From: Pandoraea pnomenusa
Lineage (GTDB): Bacteria; Pseudomonadota; Gammaproteobacteria; Burkholderiales; Burkholderiaceae
DNA length: 64,000 bases
Assembly: GCF_000767615.3 (NCBI RefSeq)
Contig: NZ_CP009553.3
Span: forward strand, 3,286,001 to 3,350,000
Direction of reading: 5' to 3'
Positions 9,160 to 17,864 of the stretch are shown here, piece by piece (the first letter of the stretch is position 1; the number at the start of each line of letters is the position of its first letter). The notes below the pieces were generated by a model that was given only the letters and a program-made list of their open reading frames with translations, ran no database searches and was not told the DNA's origin. The position numbers and the translations under genes are program-made.

Positions 9160-10161
9160 ATGTCCGAGCAAGACGATTTGATGACGGAAGCCTTTGCCCA
9201 CCTCGAAGCCGGCGACCCCGAGTCGGCACTGGAGATCGGCAAGACGCTCGAGTCGATGCGATACTCGGGCGCCTATGAGGTGCAGGCGATGGCCTATGCC
9301 GACATGGATGAAATGGAGCAGGCGGTGGCGGTGCTCGAAGCCGGCGTCGCCCATGCACCGGGCGTCTGGCTGCTATGGCAACTGCTTGGCAACTATCGCT
9401 CCGATCTGGGGCGTTTCCCCGAAGCGATCGAAGCCTATGAGGCCGCCGCCAACTGCGCCCCCGATGAAGACCTCGTGATCGTCGACTTCAATCACGCCAA
9501 CGCGCTGGCACGACACGGCGACCTGCCCGCCGCGCAGAAACGTCTCGATCGGGTGCTGGATAGTCCGCATCTCGCCCAAGCGGGGCGGGCATTCATCGAA
9601 AACGCCATGACATTGCGCATGCATCTGTTCAATGCGCAGGGAGAGCCCAAGGCCGCCATCGCGACCTACGAAGCCCTGCACAAGCAGGAGCATGACGAGG
9701 AAGGCAGCAACGTGTCGATGGCCGACGTGCTGGCCGAATTGTCGCTGGCTTACAAGCAGTCGGGCGACAACGACAAGGCGCTCGCCCATGCGCTCGAAGC
9801 CGTGCAGTTGTACAAATGGAGCGAGGCCGCCCTGTGGGCGCTGCGCGCGGCTCGCGAGGCGCAATCGGACACCGCGCACATGATGCATCTGATCGTGGAA
9901 GGCGAGTGGTTCGAGCCGCTCGAAGACGAGGACCCCGACGGCCCGCCGCCGTCGTTCGTGACCACGTACGACGTCGTTGCCGACGACGAGGCCGAGGCGC
10001 GTCGCCTGATCGCCGAGTGCGAGCCGCCGCAGGTGCGCGAATCGTTGCGCGTGGTGGAAACGCACCCCATCGAGCACGATCCGGAGGCGCCCACCCCGTA
10101 CAAGGGTGTCTATGCCACGGGCGACTACCACATGTACCAGCCTGGCGACGATATCGACTGA
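9160..10161 (+). CDS. tetratricopeptide repeat protein of unknown function
   Basis: This 333-residue acidic cytoplasmic protein has no signal peptide or membrane segment. Helical repeats of TPR type are visible: ALEIGKTLESMRYSGAYEVQ, AVAVLEAGVAHAPGVWLLWQ, EAIEAYEAAANCAPDED and KALAHALEAVQLYKWSEAAL. The C-terminal third is rich in Asp/Glu/Pro (LEDEDPDGPPPSF) and ends GDYHMYQPGDDID. A good ribosome binding site (GAAGGAG) precedes the ATG. TPR proteins usually mediate protein-protein contacts; the partner is unknown. It stands alone between the rho terminator and a bidirectional terminator. Confidence 0.85.
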   Translation: MSEQDDLMTEAFAHLEAGDPESALEIGKTLESMRYSGAYEVQAMAYADMDEMEQAVAVLEAGVAHAPGVWLLWQLLGNYRSDLGRFPEAIEAYEAAANCAPDEDLVIVDFNHANALARHGDLPAAQKRLDRVLDSPHLAQAGRAFIENAMTLRMHLFNAQGEPKAAIATYEALHKQEHDEEGSNVSMADVLAELSLAYKQSGDNDKALAHALEAVQLYKWSEAALWALRAAREAQSDTAHMMHLIVEGEWFEPLEDEDPDGPPPSFVTTYDVVADDEAEARRLIAECEPPQVRESLRVVETHPIEHDPEAPTPYKGVYATGDYHMYQPGDDID

Positions 10162-10216
10162 CCGATGACGGACGCGCCGCCGGACGACGATAACGCGCGC
10201 GCGGAACACGAATGCC

Positions 10217-10249
10217 AAGCGGGCACCGGATCATCTCCGGTGCCCGCTT
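10217..10249. terminator. bidirectional terminator
   Basis: AAGCGGGCACCGGA and TCCGGTGCCCGCTT form a perfect 14-bp stem with a 5-base loop between two convergent genes. A second hairpin (CCGGACGC...GCGTCCGG) lies at about 10293-10318. T runs are short, so termination strength is uncertain. Confidence 0.7.
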
Positions 10250-10330
10250 CGTTTCGATGCCGGCATCCCGCATCGGTATGCCGGATGGTGTCCGGACGCC
10301 AACGCCCTCGCGTCCGGTGCGCCGCGCTTT

Positions 10331-11383
10331 TTACTTGTAACCCGCGCGATCGAGGATACGCTGCGCTTCGGGCAAGTTCCTGGCGATGGTGCCGATGGAT
10401 ACGTCCTCCGCCTTGAACTCGCCCAGCGCCGCGAGCGCCGGGTTGTCGAGCTTGGTCGTCGGCACGGCGGGCCACTCGTTGTTGCCGTTGGCGAAATACT
10501 GCTGCGCCTCGTCGCTGGCGAGGTACTCCAGGAACTTGACCGCGTTCGCGTGATTTGGCGCGTGCTTGGCAACGCCGGCCCCCGCCACGTTCACATGCGT
10601 ACCCTTGCCGGCCTGATCCGGCCAGATGAAGCCGACCTTCGACATCAGGGCCTTGTCCTCGGGCTTGTCCGAACGCGCCATGCGCACGTAGTAATACGAG
10701 TTCGCGAGCGCCACGCCGCACTCACCGGTGGCCACTGCCTTGATTTGATCGGTGTCGCCACCACGCGGCGCGCGCGCGAAGTTCGCCACCATGCCTTCCG
10801 CCCACTTCTGCGTGGCTTGCGCACCGTCGCGTGCAATCAGCGCGCCGACGAGCGACAGCATGTAAGGGTGCGAGCCCGAGCGCGTGCAGACCTGCCCCTT
10901 GTGCGACGGATCGGCCAGCGAGGCGTACGTCTGGACCGTCTTCGGGTCTACCTTGTCCTTGTTGTAGACGATCACGCGCGCCCGGGTCGAAAAACCATAC
11001 CAGTCGGTGCCCGCCTTCGACGCCGCGGCATGCAGCTTGGCCGGAATGCGTGCATCGAGCGTTGCCGACTTCGTCGGCTGGAACAGACCCGCTTCGTCCG
11101 CCTTGGCCAGACGCGCCGCGTCGACCATCAGGATCACGTCGGCCGGGCTCTTGGCGCCTTCGCTCTTCAAACGCTCGAGCAGCGCAGCGTCGTCTGCCTC
11201 GATGCGGTTGATCTTGATGCCAGTCTGCTTGGTGAACGTGCCGTAGAGCTGCTCATCGGTCTGGTAGTGACGCGCCGAGTAGAGGTTCAACACCTTCGTT
11301 TCCGCTTGCACGGCGAACGCCGTACATGCTGCGGCGCCAAGCACCGTCAGTCGCGCCAGTTTGCCGATCGTCTTCGCCTTCAT
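10331..11383 (-). CDS. iron(III) ABC transporter periplasmic substrate-binding protein
   Basis: This 350-residue protein is of the FbpA/FutA type. A signal peptide ends VQA before Glu29. The mature protein starts with KVLNLYSARHY and carries the tyrosine cluster NSYYYVR (228-234), which in this family coordinates ferric iron. I took the ATG at 11381-11383, giving a normal signal peptide with GGGGGA upstream; the longer frame adds 21 unsuitable residues. The permease and ATPase genes are not adjacent, so this is an orphan binding protein. A Fur box overlaps its promoter, so iron-repressed expression is expected. I leave the symbol blank because FbpA, FutA and AfuA homologues cannot be told apart here. 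Confidence 0.93.
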   Translation of the reverse strand: MKAKTIGKLARLTVLGAAACTAFAVQAETKVLNLYSARHYQTDEQLYGTFTKQTGIKINRIEADDAALLERLKSEGAKSPADVILMVDAARLAKADEAGLFQPTKSATLDARIPAKLHAAASKAGTDWYGFSTRARVIVYNKDKVDPKTVQTYASLADPSHKGQVCTRSGSHPYMLSLVGALIARDGAQATQKWAEGMVANFARAPRGGDTDQIKAVATGECGVALANSYYYVRMARSDKPEDKALMSKVGFIWPDQAGKGTHVNVAGAGVAKHAPNHANAVKFLEYLASDEAQQYFANGNNEWPAVPTTKLDNPALAALGEFKAEDVSIGTIARNLPEAQRILDRAGYK

Positions 11384-11422
11384 GGGCCATTCCCCCGCCG
11401 TCGTGGTTTCGTAGAGAGGAAC

Positions 11423-11451
11423 AGCATAATGAAAAACGCCGATCAACGCAA
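11423..11451 (-). promoter_or_regulatory. sigma-70 promoter of the iron-binding protein gene
   Basis: On the minus strand TTGCGT (11446-11451) and TATGCT (11423-11428) are 17 bases apart. The -35 element overlaps the Fur box. Confidence 0.65.
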
Positions 11452-11466
11452 ATGATTCCCATTATT
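11448..11466. promoter_or_regulatory. Fur box
   Basis: The minus strand reads AATAATGGGAATCATTTGC, matching 14 of 19 positions of the Fur consensus GATAATGATAATCATTATC. It covers the -35 region of the promoter for the ferric-iron-binding protein, the classical position for Fur repression. Confidence 0.8.
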
Positions 11467-11782
11467 GTTAGACAGGATATTCTGGCTTGCCGCTGGAATC
11501 GGTGGAGCGTCGGGGCCAGGCGGGGAATCCGCCAGGAATGGGGGGCTCGCGACGACAGCGATCGAGCGATCGCCGCCAGGAAGATGTGGCAGATAAGATG
11601 AGTCGGCCCCGTAAAGGTTCCACAACACGTCGCCGCTCGTCGATGACACCCTCCAAAAGTGAACTGATTTATGCCCGGGCAGCTCCAATCGCCGTAAAAT
11701 TGCGCGTCGACGCACCGCCTCCCCACCCTCCCGGGCGATTCGGGGGCGCCGCGCGCTTGTCCTGCCCTGCCGGAGTTTCTCC

Positions 11783-12886
11783 TTGTTGTCGTTGATCAGA
11801 ATCCTGCGCCGCGCTGTCACACCGACAGCCGACGGCGCCCCCGCCGTGCCCTCGTTCCCGGAATCGGCATCGCCGCAAGCCCTGCGTCGTACGTCCATCT
11901 CCGCTTCCTCCCCGCGCACTGCCCTGAGCGCCCTGGCCATGCTCGCCGTGCTGGGGGGTTGTGCAAGCGCGCCGTCGGTCGACTCTCAGGGCAACGCGCC
12001 AGACACGCCGCAGGTGGCACAAGTGCCCGCGTCGCCGACGACCCCGGCGACGCCGCCCAAGGTCGTTCGTCCCCTCAAGATCGGACTGGCGCTTGGCGGC
12101 GGCGCCGCACGCGGTTTCGCGCATGTGGGTGTCATCAAGGCCCTCGAAGCGCGCGGCATCCATGCGGATATCGTCGTCGGCACCAGCGCCGGCAGCGTGG
12201 TCGGCGCCATGTATGCGTCGGGCCTGAACGGCTTCCAGCTCAACCGGCTCGCCTCGACCATGGACGAAGCCTCGATCAGCGACTGGACGATGCCGTTCCG
12301 CTCGCGCGGCATGCTGCGCGGCGAAGCACTACAGTCGTACGTCAACAAGATTCTCAAGGACCGTCCGATCGAACAGATGCCGCGCCAGTTGGGCATCGTG
12401 GCGACCGATCTGCAAAGCGGTGCGCCGATTCTGTTCCGGCGCGGCAATACCGGCCAGGCCGTTCGGGCGTCGAGCAGCGTGCCGGGGGTGTTCGAGCCGG
12501 TGCACATCGGCACGCGCGACTATGTCGACGGGGGGCTCGTTGCCCCCGTGCCAGCGGAATATGCGCGCCAGATGGGTGCCGACTTCGTGATTGCCGTCGA
12601 CATCTCGGCGAATCCGACGGCGCAGGCGACACAGGGGCAGTTCGACATCCTGATGCAGACATTCACGATCATGGGTCAGTCGATCAAGCAGTACGAGCTG
12701 GAAAAGAATGCCGATGTCGTGATTCGTCCGTCGCTCGCAAAAATGGGCGCATCGGACTTCCAGGGCCGCAACCGCGCAATTCTGGCGGGCGAGGAAGCCG
12801 TCGCGAAGCAATGGCCGCAAATCCAGCGCAAGCTCGCCGAAGCGCAGTCGGATGCGACGCGCGGCATGCCGCAGGCCTCTCGCTGA
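11783..12886 (+). CDS. patatin-like phospholipase, predicted lipoprotein
   Basis: This 367-residue protein carries the patatin hydrolase signature: oxyanion loop GGGAARG (104-110), nucleophile elbow GTSAG (Ser134) and the catalytic Asp in DGG (YVDGGLVAPV). It is of the RssA/NTE group. A lipobox LGGC at 57-60 predicts lipid attachment at Cys60, so the enzyme would be membrane-anchored in the periplasm. The start is a TTG at 11783 with GGAG upstream; the leader before the lipobox is unusually long. The only later ATG (11940) leaves too short a signal, so the true start is uncertain. It ends at a perfect bidirectional hairpin opposite the NlpC/P60 gene. Confidence 0.88.
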   Translation: MLSLIRILRRAVTPTADGAPAVPSFPESASPQALRRTSISASSPRTALSALAMLAVLGGCASAPSVDSQGNAPDTPQVAQVPASPTTPATPPKVVRPLKIGLALGGGAARGFAHVGVIKALEARGIHADIVVGTSAGSVVGAMYASGLNGFQLNRLASTMDEASISDWTMPFRSRGMLRGEALQSYVNKILKDRPIEQMPRQLGIVATDLQSGAPILFRRGNTGQAVRASSSVPGVFEPVHIGTRDYVDGGLVAPVPAEYARQMGADFVIAVDISANPTAQATQGQFDILMQTFTIMGQSIKQYELEKNADVVIRPSLAKMGASDFQGRNRAILAGEEAVAKQWPQIQRKLAEAQSDATRGMPQASR

Positions 12887-12956
12887 GCGTTTCGACTCGG
12901 GGTTGCGATGCGCGGGCGGTCCCGCGCAAGATCCAGACGCAATCCGGGACGTCCCA

Positions 12957-12990
12957 ATGAAGAATGCCGCCCAAGGGCGGCATTCTTCAT
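12957..12990. terminator. bidirectional terminator, perfect 16-bp stem
   Basis: The arms ATGAAGAATGCCGCCC (12957-12972) and GGGCGGCATTCTTCAT (12975-12990) are perfectly complementary with a 2-base spacer. It lies between convergent genes. No long T run follows on either side, but the A/T-rich outer stem is typical of shared terminators. Confidence 0.8.
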
Positions 12991-13013
12991 GTCTGCGGCA
13001 AACGCCGGAAAAC

Positions 13014-13751
13014 TTACATCGGGTGATCGTTCTTGAACAGCTGCTCGACGCGCGTCAGTTCGGCGCTGGCCTTGAGCGTTTCGACGCGACGGGCACCGTT
13101 GTAGCGAGCCGACCAATACGACTCGCGCAGATCTTCCACACGAATCTTGCCGCCGGTCGCCGGGGCATGCACGAACTTGTCGCCGCCAATGTAAATACCG
13201 ACGTGCGAAAAACTGCGACGCATCGTATTGAAGAACACCAGATCGCCCGGCTTCAGGTCGGTCTTGGCGATACGCTCGCCGACCTGGCTCATCTCTTCCG
13301 AGCGGCGCGGTAGCATGAAGTTGAGCGTGTCCTGGAACACGTAGCGCACGAAGCCGCTGCAATCCAGACCGCTGTCAGGCGTATTGCCGCCGTACTTGTA
13401 ACGAACGCCGATGTAGTTCAACGCGCCGAGCACCACGTCCGACGCCTTGTCGGTCACGTTCGAGAGCAGCTTCTGCGCCCGTTGCACACGCGTCTCTTCG
13501 ACGGCTGCCTGCGGGACATCGGAGGCTGTCGTGGCGACGTTGGACGAAGCGTTCTGGGAATTCGCGGCGCCCGCGCTGTTGCCGGACTTCGCGGCCTTGG
13601 CTGCCTGAATGGCTTCGGCGGCGGCGCGTGCGGCGGGTGAGGGACCGTTGTTGTAGTCGTCTGCCTTCGCCGTCAACGAGGCGGTGACGAGGCCGGCAGC
13701 AGTGAACGCGAGAAGGAGAGTCTTGCGGGTGCGCTTGGGGATCGTCTGCAT
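13014..13751 (-). CDS. NlpC/P60 (C40) family cell-wall endopeptidase
   Basis: This 245-residue exported peptidoglycan hydrolase has a signal peptide ending TAKA before Asp31. An Ala/Asn/Ser-rich linker runs to about residue 100. The C-terminal NlpC/P60 domain has Cys131 in GLDCSGFVRYVF, His183 in FSHVGIYIG and His195 in FVHAPATGG, the expected catalytic triad. I chose the ATG at 13749-13751 because it gives a proper signal peptide; an in-frame ATG at 13853 would put 34 unsuitable residues in front. A strong promoter with palindromes lies about 170 bp upstream. Such enzymes cut stem peptides during growth or division; the exact bond is not known here. Confidence 0.92.
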   Translation of the reverse strand: MQTIPKRTRKTLLLAFTAAGLVTASLTAKADDYNNGPSPAARAAAEAIQAAKAAKSGNSAGAANSQNASSNVATTASDVPQAAVEETRVQRAQKLLSNVTDKASDVVLGALNYIGVRYKYGGNTPDSGLDCSGFVRYVFQDTLNFMLPRRSEEMSQVGERIAKTDLKPGDLVFFNTMRRSFSHVGIYIGGDKFVHAPATGGKIRVEDLRESYWSARYNGARRVETLKASAELTRVEQLFKNDHPM

Positions 13752-13889
13752 TGGTCGCCGGGTTGGTTGAGTCGGATGGCCGATGAGTAGCTCGTCAGAT
13801 ACAACAGGATGCTGTGGTGCTGAAACCCTTCGAGTTACGCCCGGCAGTCTCACCGCCGAACCTGTCGCCTGAAATGACCTGGTTAACTC

Positions 13890-13903
13890 GTTGAATATTC
13901 AAC
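13890..13903. promoter_or_regulatory. perfect palindrome near the transcription start
   Basis: GTTGAATATTCAAC is a perfect 14-bp palindrome lying at about +8 to +21 relative to the predicted NlpC/P60 transcript start. The position suits a repressor operator. The binding protein is unknown. Confidence 0.4.
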
Positions 13904-13917
13904 TTAATTGGTACGCG

Positions 13918-13946
13918 ATAGTAATGTGAACGTCACATGATGTCAA
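13918..13946 (-). promoter_or_regulatory. sigma-70 promoter of the NlpC/P60 gene
   Basis: A perfect TTGACA (minus strand, 13941-13946) and TACTAT (13918-13923) are 17 bases apart. The spacer contains a palindrome. The leader to the ATG would be about 160 bases. Confidence 0.75.
13924..13938. promoter_or_regulatory. palindromic candidate operator inside the promoter spacer
   Basis: ATGTGAACGTCACAT has perfect 6-base arms with a 3-base centre and sits between the -35 and -10 elements. A protein bound here would be expected to block or remodel the promoter. The half-site resembles a CRP half-site, but the spacing (3 rather than 6) is wrong for CRP. Confidence 0.5.
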
Positions 13947-14062
13947 AAGGTAATAGAAAAAAACAATCAGCACAATCGGAAAATTTTCATTACCAATCAA
14001 GCGCTTGTGATTTAGCCGACATTCCGCGACGTTACGCGGTCTTTCACGCCGACGTCACGGAC

Positions 14063-15658
14063 CTACAGCATGGCTGCCGCCACCAGTTCCCGCGTGTAGT
14101 CGTGACGCGGATCGAAAAATACCGATTCCGTATCGCCCTGCTCCACCAGACGGCCGTCGCGGAACACCAGAACGCGATGCGCCATCGCGCGCATGACCGC
14201 CAGATCGTGACTGATGAAGAGGTAGCTCAGGTTGTACTTGATCTGCAATTGCGCGAGCAAATGAAGCACCTGCTGCTGAATCGACACGTCAAGCGCGCTG
14301 GTCGGCTCGTCGAGCACAAGAATCTGCGGATCGACCACGAGCGCCCGGGCAATCGCGATCCGTTGTCGCTGGCCGCCGGAAAACTCGTGCGGATAGCGTG
14401 ACATCGCCCGTGCATCGATGCCCACCTCGCGCAGCACGTCGGCGACGCGCGCGCGCCGCTCGTCTTCCGTCAAATGCGGACGATGCAGCGCCAGCCCTTC
14501 GCCGACGATTTCCTCGATCGTCATGCGCGGCGAGAGCGAGCCGAACGGGTCCTGAAACACGATCTGCATCTGGGAGCGCAACTTGCGCTGTGCGGCCCCG
14601 CGATACGACGACAACGGTTCGCCGTGAAACACGATCTGCCCTTCGCTCGCGCGCTGCAGGCCGAGCAGCGCCATGGCAAGCGTCGACTTGCCGGAGCCGG
14701 ACTCGCCAACCACGCCCAGCGTCTCGCCCTGGCGCAGCGCGAGATCGACCGGGTGCACCGCGCGAAAGCGTCCGCGCCGGAACCAGCCGCGCAAGCCGGG
14801 CTGCGACGTGGCGTAATCCACCGCGACCCCCTTCGCCTCGAGCAATACGGGCGCAATCGGCAGCACTGGATGAATCTCCCGCTGCGGACGGCTGTCGATC
14901 AGCTTGCGCGTGTATGGATGCTGCGGATTGGTGAAAAGCGTCTCGGTGTCGGCACACTCCACAAGCACGCCCTTCTCCATCACGGCCACGCGCTGGGCGA
15001 AGCGCCGCACGAGATTGAGGTCGTGCGTGATCAGCAGCACGGCCATGCCGCGCTTTTCGGCCGCGTCGCGCTGTAGCTCCAGCAACAATTCGATGATCTG
15101 TGCGCGAATGGTCACGTCGAGCGCGGTCGTCGGCTCGTCGGCCAGCAGGAGCTTCGGACGGCAGGCGAGCGCCATGGCAATCATGGCGCGCTGGCGCTGC
15201 CCGCCCGAGAGTTCGTGCGGGAAATGCGACACGCGACGCTCCGGCTCAGGAATGCCCGTGCGACGCAGCAGGTCGACGGCACGTGCTTTCGCGTCCTTCG
15301 GCGAGAGCCCTTCGTGCAATTCGAGCGCTTCCGCGATCTGTTCCCCGATCGGATAGAGCGGATTGAGGGCGGTCATCGGCTCCTGGAAGATCATGGCGAT
15401 GTCATTGCCACGCATGCCGCGCATCGCGCGCTCGCTCACCGACGCGAGGTCCACGCCGTCGAGCAGTATGCGTCCCTGAACCTGCGCGTCCTGGAGCAGC
15501 CGCAGGATCGCCAGCGCGGTCACGCTCTTGCCCGACCCCGACTCGCCGACCAATGCCACGCGCTCTCCGCGCGCGATCGCCAGGCTCACGTCCTTTACCG
15601 CCTCGGTGTCGCCAAAGCGCACCGACAGATTCTCGATACTGAGCAGCGGTGCGTTCAC
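14063..15658 (-). CDS. yejF: peptide ABC transporter ATP-binding protein YejF
   Basis: This 531-residue protein has two fused ABC ATPase domains, as in YejF. The first has GESGSGKSV, LSGGQRQR and LLADEPTTALD; the second has GESGSGKST, FSGGQRQR and LVLDEPTSALD. It powers import of peptides and microcin C-type compounds through YejBE. The start is a GTG at 15656-15658 overlapping the yejE stop by four bases (GTGA), indicating translational coupling. The much longer open frame reaching 16687 reads through yejE in another frame and is not real. It is the last gene of yejABEF. Confidence 0.96.
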   Translation of the reverse strand: MNAPLLSIENLSVRFGDTEAVKDVSLAIARGERVALVGESGSGKSVTALAILRLLQDAQVQGRILLDGVDLASVSERAMRGMRGNDIAMIFQEPMTALNPLYPIGEQIAEALELHEGLSPKDAKARAVDLLRRTGIPEPERRVSHFPHELSGGQRQRAMIAMALACRPKLLLADEPTTALDVTIRAQIIELLLELQRDAAEKRGMAVLLITHDLNLVRRFAQRVAVMEKGVLVECADTETLFTNPQHPYTRKLIDSRPQREIHPVLPIAPVLLEAKGVAVDYATSQPGLRGWFRRGRFRAVHPVDLALRQGETLGVVGESGSGKSTLAMALLGLQRASEGQIVFHGEPLSSYRGAAQRKLRSQMQIVFQDPFGSLSPRMTIEEIVGEGLALHRPHLTEDERRARVADVLREVGIDARAMSRYPHEFSGGQRQRIAIARALVVDPQILVLDEPTSALDVSIQQQVLHLLAQLQIKYNLSYLFISHDLAVMRAMAHRVLVFRDGRLVEQGDTESVFFDPRHDYTRELVAAAML

Positions 15659-16764
15659 ATTGCCCTCCCGGCCGCGGCCTGCTTGTCCGCCATGCGCGTG
15701 TCGAGCGCATTGCGCAGGGCGTCGCCCATGAACGTGAGCAACAACAACGTGAGCACCAGCACGACGAACGTCGCGAGCGAAATCCACCACGCGTCGAGAT
15801 TCGCCTTGCCCTGATTGAGCAATTCGCCCAGGCTCGGGGTCGGTGGCGGCACGCCGAGTCCGAGAAAATCGAGACTGGTGAGCGAGAGGATCGCCCCGCT
15901 CATGCGGAACGGCAGGAATGTAATGACGGGCGTCATGCTGTTGGGCAGCACGTGGCGCCGGATGATCTGCCAGTTCGAGAGCCCCATGGCGCGCGCAGCA
16001 CGAACGTAATCGAGCTGCCGATTGCGCAGAAACTCGGCACGCACGTAATCCGACAGTCCGATCCAGCCGAACAACGACAGCAGCACGAAGAGCAGCCACA
16101 GATGCGGCTCGAAGATCGACGCAAAAATGATGAGCAGATAGAGCTCCGGCAGCGAACCCCATATCTCGATCAGCCGCTGCAACGTCAGGTCGATGCGCCC
16201 CCCGTAAAAGCCCTGCACGGCGCCGGCCAGCATGCCGAGCAGCGTGCCGGAGATCGTCAGCGCCAGGGCGAAGATCACCGACAGGCGAAAGCCGTACAGC
16301 AGGCGGGCGAAGACGTCGCGACCGCGGTCGTCCGTGCCGAGCCAGTTCTCGGCCGACGGTGGCGCCGGGTTCGGTACCTTCGCGAAGTAGTTGATGGTGT
16401 CGTAGCTGTAGCGCACGGGCGGATAGATCGCGAAGTTGTCGCCCGCGCGAATGCGCGACTCGATGAACGGATCGAGATAGTCGGTCGGCGTCGGGAAGTC
16501 GCCGCCGAAGGTCGACTCGGGATAGGTCTTCACCAGTGGGAAATACCAGTTTCCTTCGTACCGCACGACCCATGGCTTGTCGTTGGCGATGACCTCGGCA
16601 AAGAGACTGAGGCCGAACAGAATGACGAAGGCGACCAGGCTCCAGTAGCCCAGCCGCTGCTGGCGAAAGCGTCGCCACACGCGCCATCGCGGCGAGCGCG
16701 AAGGCGATGCGCTCGACGCGGCAAGGGACGACGGACGAGGCGTTGGCGTGGTGGATCGGGTCAC
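15655..16764 (-). CDS. yejE: peptide ABC transporter permease YejE
   Basis: This 369-residue inner-membrane permease belongs to the Dpp/Opp type. It has a cytoplasmic N-terminus of about 45 residues, a first membrane segment (LGYWSLVAFVILFGLSLFAE), the periplasmic section found in YejE (NYFAKVPNPAPPSAENWLGT) and the EAA-type loop RAARAMGLSNWQIIRRHVLP that contacts the ATPase. The start is a GTG at 16762-16764, one base after the yejB stop. The end overlaps yejF by four bases. Confidence 0.95.
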   Translation of the reverse strand: MTRSTTPTPRPSSLAASSASPSRSPRWRVWRRFRQQRLGYWSLVAFVILFGLSLFAEVIANDKPWVVRYEGNWYFPLVKTYPESTFGGDFPTPTDYLDPFIESRIRAGDNFAIYPPVRYSYDTINYFAKVPNPAPPSAENWLGTDDRGRDVFARLLYGFRLSVIFALALTISGTLLGMLAGAVQGFYGGRIDLTLQRLIEIWGSLPELYLLIIFASIFEPHLWLLFVLLSLFGWIGLSDYVRAEFLRNRQLDYVRAARAMGLSNWQIIRRHVLPNSMTPVITFLPFRMSGAILSLTSLDFLGLGVPPPTPSLGELLNQGKANLDAWWISLATFVVLVLTLLLLTFMGDALRNALDTRMADKQAAAGRAM

Positions 16765-16765
16765 G

Positions 16766-17821
16766 TCAGTGCTCCAGTCGATCGAATTGAATGCGCGGGT
16801 CGACCATCACGTAGCAGAGGTCGGAAATGAGCTTGGTCACCAGACCGATGAGCGTGAAGAGATACAGCGAGCCGAGTACGACGGGATAATCGCGACGCTG
16901 CACCGACTCATATGACAGACGGCCCAGACCATCGAGCGAGAACAGGGTTTCGATGAGCAGGCTGCCCGCGAAGAACGCCCCGATGAACGCGGCCGGGAAC
17001 CCGGTGATGAGCGGGATCAGGGCATTGCGGAACACGTGCTTGAACAGCACCTTACGCTCGGAGAGCCCCTTCGCGCGCGCGGTAAGCACATATTGACGGC
17101 GAATCTCGTCGAGAAACGCGTTCTTCGTGAGCATGGTGATCACCGCGAAACTGCCCACGACGGACGCCGTCACCGGCAGCGTGATATGCCAGAGGTAATC
17201 GGTGATCTTCGCGGGCCACGACAGTTCGCTCCAGTTGTCGGAGACCAGTTCGCGCAGCGGGAACAACTGCCAGAACGTACCGCCGCCGAAGAGCACCAGC
17301 AGCAACACGCCGAGCACGAAGCCAGGAATGGCGTAGCCCACCAGCACGACCATGCTGGTGAGCGTATCGAAGCGGGACCCGTTGCGCACCGCCTTGGCGA
17401 TGCCTAACGGCACCGATATCAGATACGTCAGGAAAAACGTCCAAAGACCGAGCGAAATCGACACCGGCAGCTTCGAGACGATGAGCGACCATACGCTCTG
17501 GTGGTGAAAGTAGCTTTGTCCGAGATCGAATCTGGCGAAGCGCTTGAGCATCAGCCAGTAACGTTGCGCCGGCGTCTTGTCGAAGCCGTACAGGGCCTTG
17601 ATCTGCGCGAGCTGCTGCGGGTCGATGCCGCGACGTCCTCGATACTCGCTGCCGCCCCCGCCGCTCGCTTCCCCACCGCCGCCGGCGCGCCCCTTGAGCT
17701 CAAGCATGACCTGCTCGACCGGCCCGCCCGGCACGAATTGAATGACCACGAAGGTCAGCGTGATCACGCCGAGCAGCGTCGGAATCATGATCAGCAGTCG
17801 TTTGAGGATGTAAGACCACAT
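16766..17821 (-). CDS. yejB: peptide ABC transporter permease YejB
   Basis: This 351-residue permease starts MWSYILKRLLIMIPTLLGVI, a typical first membrane segment. A cytoplasmic or periplasmic insert rich in Gly (GRAGGGGEASGGGGSEYRG) is longer than in many homologues. The EAA loop is in TARAKGLSERKVLFKHVFRN. It pairs with YejE to make the channel. The open frame extends 118 codons upstream into yejA, but only the ATG at 17819-17821 gives a normal permease. It lies 43 bases after yejA. Confidence 0.95.
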   Translation of the reverse strand: MWSYILKRLLIMIPTLLGVITLTFVVIQFVPGGPVEQVMLELKGRAGGGGEASGGGGSEYRGRRGIDPQQLAQIKALYGFDKTPAQRYWLMLKRFARFDLGQSYFHHQSVWSLIVSKLPVSISLGLWTFFLTYLISVPLGIAKAVRNGSRFDTLTSMVVLVGYAIPGFVLGVLLLVLFGGGTFWQLFPLRELVSDNWSELSWPAKITDYLWHITLPVTASVVGSFAVITMLTKNAFLDEIRRQYVLTARAKGLSERKVLFKHVFRNALIPLITGFPAAFIGAFFAGSLLIETLFSLDGLGRLSYESVQRRDYPVVLGSLYLFTLIGLVTKLISDLCYVMVDPRIQFDRLEH

Positions 17822-17864
17822 GGCTGGGGGACGGCTCCTATCAGTGTCTGAAGCGCGGCGAAAG

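Larger units (their letters stand above)
13752..14062. other. AT-rich regulatory region between the NlpC/P60 and yejF genes
   Basis: This stretch is clearly more AT-rich than its surroundings. It holds the NlpC/P60 gene promoter (13918-13946), two palindromes and a GTTAAC site at 13882-13887. A plus-strand frame from 13937 runs antisense into yejF and has no family features, so I do not call it. Confidence 0.55.

Noticed and set aside
13924..13938. CRP site in the NlpC/P60 promoter
   Set aside because: The half-sites are 3 bases apart instead of 6, so it cannot be a canonical CRP site.
14063..16687. 874-residue frame that looks like a fusion with YejF
   Set aside because: The N-terminal part reads yejE DNA in the wrong frame; YejF starts at the GTG at 15656-15658.
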